Shown one piece after another: positions 1-5,532 of a DNA stretch of 6,815 nt. A model generated the notes under the pieces. The model was given only the letters and a program-made list of their open reading frames with translations, had not been told where the DNA came from and searched no databases. The DNA is from an uncultured cyanobacterium (GTDB taxonomy: Bacteria; Cyanobacteriota; Cyanobacteriia; PCC-6307; Cyanobiaceae), in the NCBI GenBank assembly GCA_903934745.1, contig CAIZOZ010000400.1, positions 1-6,815 of the forward strand, in the 5' to 3' direction. A program made the position numbers and the translations under genes. How positions within the stretch are numbered: position 1 is the stretch's first letter; each line of letters starts with the position of its first letter.

Positions 1-28
1 TCACCCAGTCCTCCCCGAGCCTGTCTGA
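1..28 (+). CDS. Possible 3' end of an upstream gene (lpxC by synteny), partial
   Basis: Only a few codons are visible, so nothing here identifies the product. One plus-strand frame ends HPVLPEPV-stop with TGA at 26-28. A second ends ACLKSS-stop with TGA at 37-39, overlapping the TTG at 36. The third frame is the fabZ frame and stays open to the window edge. In cyanobacteria lpxC (UDP-3-O-acyl-GlcNAc deacetylase) commonly precedes fabZ-lpxA-lpxB, and that is the sole reason for the suggestion. Which of the two frames is used, or whether the upstream gene is fused in frame to fabZ, cannot be decided from this window. Confidence 0.25.
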
Positions 29-35
29 AATCCTC

Positions 36-704
36 TTGACCGTCACCACCGCCACCACGGCCCCCGCCGGTTCCGATGCTGCGGCCGCAGCTGCCGCCGA
101 GGGCACTGCTGCGGCCACTTCCACGGCCACTGCCGCCACCACTGCCAAGGAGGAGCCGACCAAGGCGGACCCGGCGAAGACAGCCGCTGTCGCGGCTGGT
201 CCAGCGGCCGACGACATGGCCGCGAGCCTCGATCCGTTTTCCCTGGCCGCGGCGGGCCCCGCCGCTGAGCCGGTGGTGCTGGCCTGTGAGCAGATTCTCA
301 ATCTGCTGCCCCATCGCTACCCCTTTGCCCTGGTGGATCGGGTGGTGGCCTACGAGCCCGGCCGCCTGGCGGTGGCGATCAAGAATGTCAGCTTCAATGA
401 GCCCCAGTTTCAGGGCCATTTCCCCGGACGCCCGCTGATGCCAGGGGTGTTGATTGTCGAAGCGATGGCCCAGGTGGGGGGCTTGATCGTCACCCAGATG
501 CCAGATCTGCCCAAGGGTTTGTTCGTGTTCGCCGGCATTGATGGCGTGCGTTTCCGCCGGCCGGTGGTGCCCGGCGACCAGCTGCGCATCACCTGTGAGC
601 TGCTGAGCCTCAAGCGCAAGCGCTTCGGCAAGGTGCGCGGCCAGGCCACCGTGGCTGGGGAGCTCGTCTGTTCCGGCGAGCTGTTGTTCTCATTGGTGGA
701 CTGA
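36..704 (+). CDS. fabZ: 3-hydroxyacyl-[acyl-carrier-protein] dehydratase FabZ with Ala/Thr-rich N-terminal extension
   Basis: FabZ dehydrates 3-hydroxyacyl-ACP to trans-2-enoyl-ACP in cytoplasmic type II fatty acid synthesis, and competes with LpxA for the same hydroxyacyl-ACP pool. The hot-dog-fold core runs from about residue 80 to 222. It has LPHRYPFALVDRV (91-103) and GHFPGRPLMPGVLIVEA (127-143). The catalytic dyad is His128 and Glu142, 14 residues apart as in characterised FabZ proteins (His49/Glu63 in Pseudomonas). The family is usually about 140-160 residues. Starting from TTG at 36 gives 222, with 60-80 residues of Ala/Thr/Pro/Lys-rich sequence in front. ATG at 216 gives 162 residues and GTG at 273 gives 143. 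None of these has a clear Shine-Dalgarno. TTG 36 is kept because the extension uses normal GC-rich codons with no stop, but ATG 216 is a serious alternative. The frame is open to the left edge, so an even longer protein is possible. lpxA follows after 4 bp. Confidence 0.93.
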   Translation: MTVTTATTAPAGSDAAAAAAAEGTAAATSTATAATTAKEEPTKADPAKTAAVAAGPAADDMAASLDPFSLAAAGPAAEPVVLACEQILNLLPHRYPFALVDRVVAYEPGRLAVAIKNVSFNEPQFQGHFPGRPLMPGVLIVEAMAQVGGLIVTQMPDLPKGLFVFAGIDGVRFRRPVVPGDQLRITCELLSLKRKRFGKVRGQATVAGELVCSGELLFSLVD

Positions 705-708
705 ACCG

Positions 709-1530
709 ATGACGAGTGCAGCCATGGCCCCCTCGGTGCATCCCACGGCGGTGGTCGACCCCCGCTCCCGCATCGGCAGTGGTGTCGAAATTGGCCCCTA
801 TGCCGTCATCGGTGCCGAGGTGGAGATCGGCGCTGGCAGTCGCATCGGGCCCCATGTGGTGATCGACGGACGGGTGCGGATGGGCACAGGCAATCGCATC
901 TTTCCCGGAGCCTGCATCGGCCTCGAGCCCCAGGATCTCAAGTACGGCGGCGCCCCCACGGAGGTGGTGATCGGCGATGACAACACGATTCGCGAGTGCG
1001 TCACCATCAACCGAGCCACCCATGAGGGTGAACAGACGCGGCTGGGCAGCGGCAATCTGCTGATGGCCTATTGCCATATCGGCCATAACTGCGACCTGGG
1101 GGATCGCATTGTCATCGCCAATGGCGTGGCGGTGGCCGGCCATGTGGTGATCGGCGATCGCGCCGTGATCGGTGGCGTGCTCGGCATCCATCAATTCGTG
1201 CACATCGGCACCCTGGCGATGGTGGGTGGCATGAGCCGCATCGATCGCGATGTGCCCCCCTTCGCCATGATCGAGGGCCATCCCGGCCGGATTCGCGGTC
1301 TCAACCGTATCGGCCTGCGCCGCAGTGGCATGGCCGACCAAGACGATGGCGCCCAGTTGCGCCAGCTTCAGGAGGTGTGGACCCTGCTCTATCGCAGTGA
1401 GCTGGTGTTGGCGGATGCCCTGCGCTCAGCCCGCCAGTTGCCGCTGCTGCCTGCCGCCGATGAGCTCTGTCGGTTCCTTGAGGCTTCGGTGGGACCGGGA
1501 CGCCGGGGACCGCTACCGGCCCAGCGCTGA
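709..1530 (+). CDS. lpxA: Acyl-ACP--UDP-N-acetylglucosamine O-acyltransferase LpxA
   Basis: LpxA transfers a 3-hydroxyacyl chain from ACP to the 3-OH of UDP-GlcNAc, the first step of lipid A synthesis in the cytoplasm. The 273 residues begin with hexapeptide repeats of a left-handed beta-helix (about 8-190, for example SRIGSGVEIGPYAVIGAEVEIG), followed by a helical C-terminal part. YCHIGHNCDLG (121-131) places His123 and His126 at E. coli His122 and the catalytic base His125. NGVAVAGH (to 145) and GIHQF (His161) match E. coli His144 and His160. MVGG (171-174) puts Gly174 at the E. coli hydrocarbon-ruler position Gly173. ATG 709 lies 4 bp after fabZ; ATG 724 (MAPSVHPTAV) would also fit the family start, and there is no strong ribosome site to choose between them. 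The stop overlaps the lpxB start by 1 bp. The C-terminal end GPGRRGPLPAQR is Pro/Arg-rich and probably disordered. Confidence 0.97.
   Translation: MTSAAMAPSVHPTAVVDPRSRIGSGVEIGPYAVIGAEVEIGAGSRIGPHVVIDGRVRMGTGNRIFPGACIGLEPQDLKYGGAPTEVVIGDDNTIRECVTINRATHEGEQTRLGSGNLLMAYCHIGHNCDLGDRIVIANGVAVAGHVVIGDRAVIGGVLGIHQFVHIGTLAMVGGMSRIDRDVPPFAMIEGHPGRIRGLNRIGLRRSGMADQDDGAQLRQLQEVWTLLYRSELVLADALRSARQLPLLPAADELCRFLEASVGPGRRGPLPAQR
1154..1161. repeat. HIP1 octamer GCGATCGC in lpxA
   Basis: This is a perfect GCGATCGC palindrome inside lpxA. HIP1 is the highly iterated palindrome of many cyanobacterial genomes, so it supports the taxonomic assignment. No regulatory role is implied. Confidence 0.7.
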
Positions 1531-2744
1531 TGGTGCGCCTGCTGGTGAGCACCGGTGAGGTGTCCGGTGATCTGCAGGGAGCCCTGTTGATCCGTGCCCT
1601 GCATGCGGAGGCGGCCGAGCGGCAGCTGGCCCTGCAGGTTGTGGCCTTGGGTGGCGATCGCATGCGCCAGGCCGGTGCCGAGCTGCTGGCCGACACCGTG
1701 AGCATGGGGGCGATCGGCCTGCTGGAGGCCCTGCCCCTGGTGCTCCCCACTTTGAAGCTGCAGGCCAGGCTGCGGCGCTGGCTGGAGAGCCATCCACCCG
1801 ATGGGGCGGTGCTGATCGATTACATGGGCGCCAATGTGAATCTCGGCCTGAGGCTGCGGCGGCGCTATCCGCAGCTGCCGATCATCTATTACATCGCTCC
1901 GCAGGAGTGGGCCTGGCGCCTCGGCGATGGCGGCACCACCCGGCTGATCGGCTTCACCGATCGGATCCTGGCGATCTTTCCGGAGGAGGCCCGCTTCTAC
2001 GGATCCCATGGTGCCGCCGTCACCTGGGTGGGCCATCCGCTGATCGACACCCTCGGCCAGATGCCCACGCGCCAGGAGGCCCGCGCCCAGCTGAATCTGG
2101 ATCCGGATCAGCCGGTGCTGCTGCTGCTGCCAGCCTCGCGTCGCCAGGAATTGCGTTATCTACTGCCGCCGATGGCGGCGGCGGCAGCCCAGTTGCAACG
2201 GCGCTATCCGGGTCTGCAGGTGCTGGTGCCGGCGGGCCAGGCCGGCTTCGAGCCGCTGCTGGAGGCTGGCCTGCGCCGGGCTGGGGTGCGGGCCCGGGTG
2301 ATCGCCGATGCGGCGGCTGACGGGCAGTGGCCCCAGCTGTGCGCGGCGGCCGATGTGGCGCTCACCAAGTCGGGCACGGCCAATCTGCAGCTGGCCCTGC
2401 GGGGGGTGCCCCAGGTCACCGGCTACCGCGTCAGCCGACCGACGGCCTTCGTGGCCCGCCATCTGCTGCGCTTCAACGTCGCCCATATCTCGCCGGTCAA
2501 CCTGATCCTGGAGGAGCGCCTGGTGCCGGAATTGCTCCAGGACCGGCTCACCGCTGCGGCGATCGTCGCGGCGGTCGAGCCCCTGCTCGCCGCCGATGGG
2601 GTGGCGGTTCGTACGATGCTGGAGGGCTACAGCCGTCTGCGCCTCAGGCTCGGGGAACCCGGCGTCACCCGACGTGCGGCGGCCGCGATTCTGGATCAGG
2701 TGCAGGCGGCCGCCGTGGCTCTCCCTGCCGCTTCGTGCGTCTGA
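1530..2744 (+). CDS. lpxB: Lipid-A-disaccharide synthase LpxB
   Basis: LpxB is a GT19-family glycosyltransferase. It joins 2,3-diacylglucosamine-1-phosphate to UDP-2,3-diacylglucosamine to give the beta-1,6 lipid A disaccharide at the inner face of the cytoplasmic membrane. The 404 residues are slightly longer than E. coli LpxB (382). Visible landmarks are GEVSGD (9-14, E. coli GETSGD), LIDYMGAN with Asp97 at the position of essential E. coli Asp98, APQEWAWR (123-130), PASRRQE (201-207, usually PGSR in proteobacteria), and KSGTANLQLALRGVPQVTGYR (280-300) forming the nucleotide-sugar end. ATG at 1530 shares its A with the lpxA TGA (TGATG), so translation is probably coupled; no separate ribosome site is seen. 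The C-terminal tail after about residue 385 is Ala-rich. Its last codons form part of a 9-bp tandem repeat that also contains the msrA start. Confidence 0.96.
   Translation: MVRLLVSTGEVSGDLQGALLIRALHAEAAERQLALQVVALGGDRMRQAGAELLADTVSMGAIGLLEALPLVLPTLKLQARLRRWLESHPPDGAVLIDYMGANVNLGLRLRRRYPQLPIIYYIAPQEWAWRLGDGGTTRLIGFTDRILAIFPEEARFYGSHGAAVTWVGHPLIDTLGQMPTRQEARAQLNLDPDQPVLLLLPASRRQELRYLLPPMAAAAAQLQRRYPGLQVLVPAGQAGFEPLLEAGLRRAGVRARVIADAAADGQWPQLCAAADVALTKSGTANLQLALRGVPQVTGYRVSRPTAFVARHLLRFNVAHISPVNLILEERLVPELLQDRLTAAAIVAAVEPLLAADGVAVRTMLEGYSRLRLRLGEPGVTRRAAAAILDQVQAAAVALPAASCV
1654..1661. repeat. HIP1 octamer GCGATCGC in lpxB
   Basis: Second perfect HIP1 palindrome of the window, within the early part of lpxB. 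It is a genome-wide cyanobacterial signature and its interest here is taxonomic. Confidence 0.7.
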
Positions 2745-2753
2745 TGCGTCTGA
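2736..2753 (+). repeat. 9-bp tandem repeat across the lpxB stop and msrA start
   Basis: TGCGTCTGA occurs twice without a gap at 2736-2744 and 2745-2753. The first copy holds the lpxB stop (TGA 2742-2744), and the junction between the copies creates the ATG of msrA (2744-2746). In the msrA frame the repeat reads VRL-MRL, so a GTG three codons upstream (2735) is an alternative start. The two copies are exact; the view that a short duplication shaped the overlap is inference. Confidence 0.75.
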
Positions 2754-3370
2754 TCGCCTTGCTGCTGAGCCTGCTGCTGGTGCTGGTGGGGCCGCTGGCC
2801 CCTGCCCAGGCTGCCACCGATGAGGCGGTGCTGGCCGGCGGCTGCTTCTGGTGTCTGGAGCACGACCTCGAAGGGCTGGCCGGGGTGCTGGATGTGGAGA
2901 GCGGCTACAGCGGTGGCAAGCTGGCCAACCCCAGCTACCGCCAGGTCTCATCGGAAACCACCGGCCATCAGGAGTCGGTGCGGGTGCGTTTTGACAACAC
3001 CCAGATTCGTTATGACGCGCTGCTGCGGGCTTACTGGCGCAACATCGATCCCTTTGATGGTAAGGGCCAGTTCTGCGATAAGGGCGATTCCTATCGCCCG
3101 GTGATCTTCACCACCAATGCCAACCAGGCGGTGGAGGCTCGCAACAGCCTGCTGGCCGCGGCCCGGGAGCTGGGCAAACCGGCTTCGTCGATCAAGGTGT
3201 CGATCAAGCCGCTCACCCGCTTCTGGCCCGCCGAGCCGTACCACCAGAACTACGCCAAGCGCAATGGCTTGCGCTACAGCTACTACCGCTTCGCCTGTGG
3301 TCGCGATCGTCGCCTCGATGCCGTCTGGGGGGGCAGGGCCCGCAGCTCGGAACGCTGGAAAGGCGGCTGA
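2744..3370 (+). CDS. msrA: Peptide-methionine (S)-S-oxide reductase MsrA with signal peptide
   Basis: MsrA reduces methionine-S-sulfoxide in proteins back to methionine. The 208 residues start with a classic Sec signal: Arg2, a Leu-rich core (about 3-16) and a likely cleavage after AQA (21-23). The mature enzyme should therefore act in the periplasm or thylakoid lumen. The signature GGCFWC (32-37) contains catalytic Cys34. GQFCDKGDSYRPVIF (108-122) and AEPYHQNY (163-170) are conserved family segments. RFACGRD supplies Cys185 near the C-terminus, a likely resolving cysteine. Cys37 and Cys111 are also present. The frame is open further upstream inside lpxB (from 2327), but that part reads as an lpxB shadow. 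ATG 2744, one base overlapping the lpxB stop, gives the signal peptide directly. Coupling to lpxB suggests joint expression with lipid A genes. The reductant for an exported MsrA is not encoded here. Confidence 0.95.
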   Translation: MRLIALLLSLLLVLVGPLAPAQAATDEAVLAGGCFWCLEHDLEGLAGVLDVESGYSGGKLANPSYRQVSSETTGHQESVRVRFDNTQIRYDALLRAYWRNIDPFDGKGQFCDKGDSYRPVIFTTNANQAVEARNSLLAAARELGKPASSIKVSIKPLTRFWPAEPYHQNYAKRNGLRYSYYRFACGRDRRLDAVWGGRARSSERWKGG

Positions 3371-3395
3371 GGGTGTCGGTCCCAGCCCGGCACCC
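3371..3395 (+). terminator. Hairpin immediately after msrA, possible operon terminator
   Basis: GGGTGTCGG (3371-3379) pairs with CCGGCACCC (3387-3395) across a 7-base loop, giving a 9-bp stem with one G-U pair. It begins on the base after the msrA stop codon. No T-run follows, so it is not a textbook intrinsic terminator; it could instead protect the 3' end of the mRNA. The remaining non-coding bases up to 3537 hold an A-rich patch near 3408-3428 and no recognised RNA gene. Confidence 0.42.
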
Positions 3396-3504
3396 CAGAA
3401 CGCCCCAGAAATCTGTGGAAATTATGAAGAGGCTTGGCGCTGGAATGTCTGGGAATCCTTGCGGCAAGCGGCCAGTCGGCCTGGCGGCTGCCTGAGGACG
3501 CCAT

Positions 3505-3510
3505 TACATT
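3505..3510 (+). promoter_or_regulatory. Possible -10 element for the small gene at 3538
   Basis: TACATT fits the loose cyanobacterial -10 pattern TAnnnT. It lies 27 bp ahead of the ATG at 3538, in the only stretch of lower GC near that gene, and would give a leader of about 20 nt. It overlaps the 8-bp palindrome ATTCGAAT (3508-3515). There is no convincing -35 hexamer. The call rests on position and one weak motif. Confidence 0.25.
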
Positions 3511-3527
3511 CGAATCCTCCCGAAGTC

Positions 3528-3531
3528 AGGG
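3528..3531 (+). promoter_or_regulatory. Ribosome binding site deciding the start of the small gene
   Basis: AGGG sits 6 nt ahead of ATG 3538, a good Shine-Dalgarno spacing. The in-frame TTG at 3532 directly abuts it and could not use it, so ATG 3538 is preferred. Confidence 0.5.
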
Positions 3532-3537
3532 TTGTGT

Positions 3538-3732
3538 ATGTATCTGCTGACCATTCGTGACGGACTCCAGACCCGTCACATCGGTCCCTATGGGAGCCCG
3601 GCCCAGGCCGCCGACGACCTTGATGGTCTGCTGGCCGAGTGCGGTGAACGGGCCCATTGGCAGATCCATGAACTCGAAGCCCCTGGTTGCCTGGTCGGCG
3701 ATCGCCAGGCCCTGGCCGCTGCCGCCGCCTGA
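3538..3732 (+). CDS. Small hypothetical protein, 64 residues
   Basis: I do not recognise a named family. The product is short, acidic and soluble-looking, starting MYLLTIRDGLQTRHIGPYGS. The opening resembles a beta-strand, turn, strand unit, followed by a helix (about 20-37, SPAQAADDLDGLLAECGE) and another strand (about 39-45, WQIHELE), ending in five alanines. This alpha/beta layout looks like a real small fold, because hydrophobic residues recur in pattern and codon use matches the neighbours. There is no signal peptide, membrane helix or cysteine motif (two isolated Cys). The start is set by AGGG 6 nt upstream. It is separated from msrA by 167 bp and a hairpin, so it is probably transcribed on its own. 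It converges with the membrane protein gene, their stops being 10 bp apart. A small conserved picocyanobacterial protein is the best guess; its function is unknown. Confidence 0.72.
   Translation: MYLLTIRDGLQTRHIGPYGSPAQAADDLDGLLAECGERAHWQIHELEAPGCLVGDRQALAAAAA
3698..3705. repeat. HIP1 octamer GCGATCGC in the 64-residue gene
   Basis: Third perfect HIP1 palindrome, near the 3' end of the small gene. As with the other two copies, it is evidence for a cyanobacterial host. Confidence 0.65.
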
Positions 3733-3753
3733 GCCGTGGTGATCAGGGGCGGC
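3721..3753. terminator. Inverted repeat between convergent genes, likely bidirectional terminator
   Basis: GCCGCCGCCTGA (3721-3732) pairs with TCAGGGGCGGC (3743-3753) over 11 bp with one bulged G (3727). The loop is exactly the 10-bp intergenic spacer. The TGA stop of the plus-strand gene pairs with the TCA that is the stop of the minus-strand gene, so both 3' ends share one GC-rich hairpin. No T-run is present on either side. Placement between convergent genes makes a two-way terminator or mRNA 3'-end stabiliser the natural reading. Confidence 0.5.
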
Positions 3754-4015
3754 CGCTCTTCGGATAGCCCCGCAGCAGTCCACTTTCGATCATCAGCCCC
3801 ACCCCGGCCGTGATCAGAATCAGACCCAGGCAGCCGTACCAGAACCAGGGGCCGGCCTGGGGCACGGTCTGGCCCTCGTTGCTGTTGGCGGCCAGCTGCG
3901 ACCAGGTCTGAATGCCTTTGCGGATCACCGCTTCGCCGAACACGCACAGGCCGGCCGGCAGGAGCAGAACCCCCAGCTGGGCTTTGACATACCAGCGGAT
4001 CTTCTGGACGGCCAT
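3743..4015 (-). CDS. Small integral membrane protein, two transmembrane helices
   Basis: No named family is recognised. From ATG at 4015 the product is 90 residues, with a basic start (MAVQKIRWYVK), a first hydrophobic helix (about 13-31), a polar loop of about 25 residues (IRKGIQTWSQLAANSNEGQ...) and a second helix (about 57-76), then a basic tail ending YPKSGRP. The positive-inside rule puts both ends in the cytoplasm and the loop outside. There is no lipobox or cleavable signal. It lies 26 bp downstream of the pepA stop on the same strand and is probably co-transcribed with it. Alternative starts are GTG 4030 and TTG 4039, the latter 2 bp after the pepA stop and preceded by TAGG. ATG was chosen because the preceding residues look unstructured, but the start is uncertain. 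Nothing links it functionally to peptide turnover beyond position. Confidence 0.75.
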   Translation of the reverse strand: MAVQKIRWYVKAQLGVLLLPAGLCVFGEAVIRKGIQTWSQLAANSNEGQTVPQAGPWFWYGCLGLILITAGVGLMIESGLLRGYPKSGRP

Positions 4016-4041
4016 GACTCGGTTGGTCACTGCCGCCAAAC

Positions 4042-5532
4042 CTAGGCCGGTGCCCCACCAGTGATCCAGTTCACCAGGGTCTGGACGCCGAAGCCGGTGG
4101 CACCGGCCGGATCCTGGCCCCGCGCCTTCTCGCTCCAGACCGTGCCGGCGATGTCGAGGTGGGCCCAGGGAATGCCCTGGGTCACGAAATCCTGCAGGAA
4201 GAGCGCCGCGGTGATCGAGCCACCCGGGCGGGGGCCGGTGTTCTTCATGTCGGCCAGGGTGCTTTTCAGCCCGGAGCGGTAGCTGGCCTGCAGTGGCATG
4301 CGCCAGAGGGCTTCTCCGCCCATGCGGGCCCCGGAGAGCAGGCCGTCGGCGAGCACGTCGCTGGTGCTCCAGAGGCCGGCGATCTCTTCACCCAAGGCGA
4401 TCACGCAGGCGCCGGTGAGGGTGGCCAGGTCGACGATCGCGTCGGGTTTGAGCTGGCAGGCATACACCAGGGCGTCGGCCAGGGTGAGCCGGCCCTCGGC
4501 ATCGGTGTTGTTGATTTCAATCGTGGTGCCGTTGGAGGCGGTGAGGATGTCGCCGGGGTGAACCGCGCCGCCGCTGATCATGTTTTCGCAGCCGGCCACG
4601 ATCACATGCACCTCCACCCCTTCGGGCTTGCGTTGGCCGATCGCCCGGGCGGCCCCCAGCACGGCGGCGCTGCCCCCCATGTCGTACTTCATCATCTCGA
4701 TCTGGCCGCCGGCCGTCTTGAGGTTGTAGCCGCCGGAGTCGAAGGTGAGGCCTTTGCCCACCAACACCACCCGCCGCTTCACTTCACCGGCGGGGTGGTA
4801 GGTGAGATGGATGAACTTGGGCTCCAGATCCGAGCCCTGGGCCACGGCCAGGTAGGCCCCCATGCCGAGCGCCTCGCAGTCGGCGCGCTCCAGCACCTTC
4901 AGCTCCAGGCCAAAGCCCTGGGCAATGGCGGCGGCGATGTCGGCCAGGGCGGCCGGGGTGGCCACATTCGGCGGCGCGGCCACCAGCTGGCGGGCCAGCT
5001 CGACGCCACCGCAGATCGCATCAAGATGGGCCAGCCCTTCCCAGCCCTCGGCTCCCAGGCCCAGCAGGGTCACCGCTTCGGGCAGGTGCTGGGGCTCGGC
5101 TTCGCTTTTGAAGCGTTGGTCTGCGTACAGCCCCAGCCGGGTGGCTTCAGCCATGGCGGCGGCGGCGGCGGCGGTGCCGAAGCTTTCCACCGGCATCAGC
5201 AGCCCCAGCTGGCGTGCGCCCAGCTTGGCGCTGCTGCGGGCGGCATTGGCGCAGGCATTTCGCAGGCCGGTGAGGTGGAACTCGGCGGCTTCGCCCAGGC
5301 CCACCAGGATCAGATTCGCCGGGGTCTGTCCCAGCCGTTCGATGCAGAGCAGTTCGCCTGGCTTGGCCTTGAAGCGCCGCTGCTCGAGCAGGGGCGGCAG
5401 GGCTGGGCCGAACAGCTCGGCAAGTTGCTGATGGCCGGGATGGTCGGCGTCGCTGAACAGGCCGATCGCCAGGCTGTCACCGCTCCAGTTCTCGAGGGGA
5501 TGGCCGCCGGGGGCCACACAGCGGAAATCCAT
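4042..5532 (-). CDS. pepA: Leucyl aminopeptidase (M17 family)
   Basis: This cytosolic two-metal exopeptidase removes N-terminal residues, mainly Leu, from peptides and works as a hexamer in the family. The 496 residues have the usual length. The N-terminal macro-like domain covers about 1-165 and the catalytic domain about 175-496. VGKGLTFDSGGYNLK (258-272) gives metal ligands Lys260 and Asp265 and catalytic Lys272. KYDMGG carries Asp284. NTDAEGRL (342-349) is the family signature, with Asp344, Glu346 and catalytic Arg348. These match E. coli Lys270, Asp275, Lys282, Asp293, Asp352, Glu354 and Arg356, with one extra residue between Lys272 and Asp284. The complete site indicates an active enzyme. 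AGGA lies 3 nt ahead of ATG 5532, rather close. It sits 73 bp after the GIY-YIG gene on the same strand, and the small membrane protein follows. Some family members also bind DNA or act as chaperones; nothing here shows that. Confidence 0.96.
   Translation of the reverse strand: MDFRCVAPGGHPLENWSGDSLAIGLFSDADHPGHQQLAELFGPALPPLLEQRRFKAKPGELLCIERLGQTPANLILVGLGEAAEFHLTGLRNACANAARSSAKLGARQLGLLMPVESFGTAAAAAAMAEATRLGLYADQRFKSEAEPQHLPEAVTLLGLGAEGWEGLAHLDAICGGVELARQLVAAPPNVATPAALADIAAAIAQGFGLELKVLERADCEALGMGAYLAVAQGSDLEPKFIHLTYHPAGEVKRRVVLVGKGLTFDSGGYNLKTAGGQIEMMKYDMGGSAAVLGAARAIGQRKPEGVEVHVIVAGCENMISGGAVHPGDILTASNGTTIEINNTDAEGRLTLADALVYACQLKPDAIVDLATLTGACVIALGEEIAGLWSTSDVLADGLLSGARMGGEALWRMPLQASYRSGLKSTLADMKNTGPRPGGSITAALFLQDFVTQGIPWAHLDIAGTVWSEKARGQDPAGATGFGVQTLVNWITGGAPA

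Noticed and set aside
610..1341. 243-codon minus-strand open frame opposite fabZ/lpxA
   Set aside because: His/Ala/Asp-rich mirror of the lpxA hexapeptide repeats with no family resemblance; LpxA on the other strand has full catalytic motifs.
2327..2743. N-terminal extension of MsrA beginning inside lpxB
   Set aside because: The sequence is Gly/Pro/Arg-rich out-of-frame lpxB, and it would bury an evident signal peptide that starts at the coupled ATG 2744.
3436..3497. Small inverted repeats (CTTG-CGG-CAAG, GCCAG/CTGGC) in the msrA-downstream spacer as a small RNA
   Set aside because: The stems are 4-5 bp and expected by chance in GC-rich DNA; no promoter plus terminator pair or known cyanobacterial RNA motif was seen.
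3504..3520. TTCGAATCC, resembling a tRNA T-loop, in the spacer before the 64-residue gene
   Set aside because: The flanking five bases on each side (TTACA and CCTCC) do not pair as a T-stem, and no acceptor or anticodon arm can be built upstream.
3117..3560. 147-codon plus-strand frame running from msrA into the spacer
   Set aside because: It overlaps msrA out of frame, has Arg/Pro/Ser-rich composition typical of a shadow frame, and has no recognisable domain.
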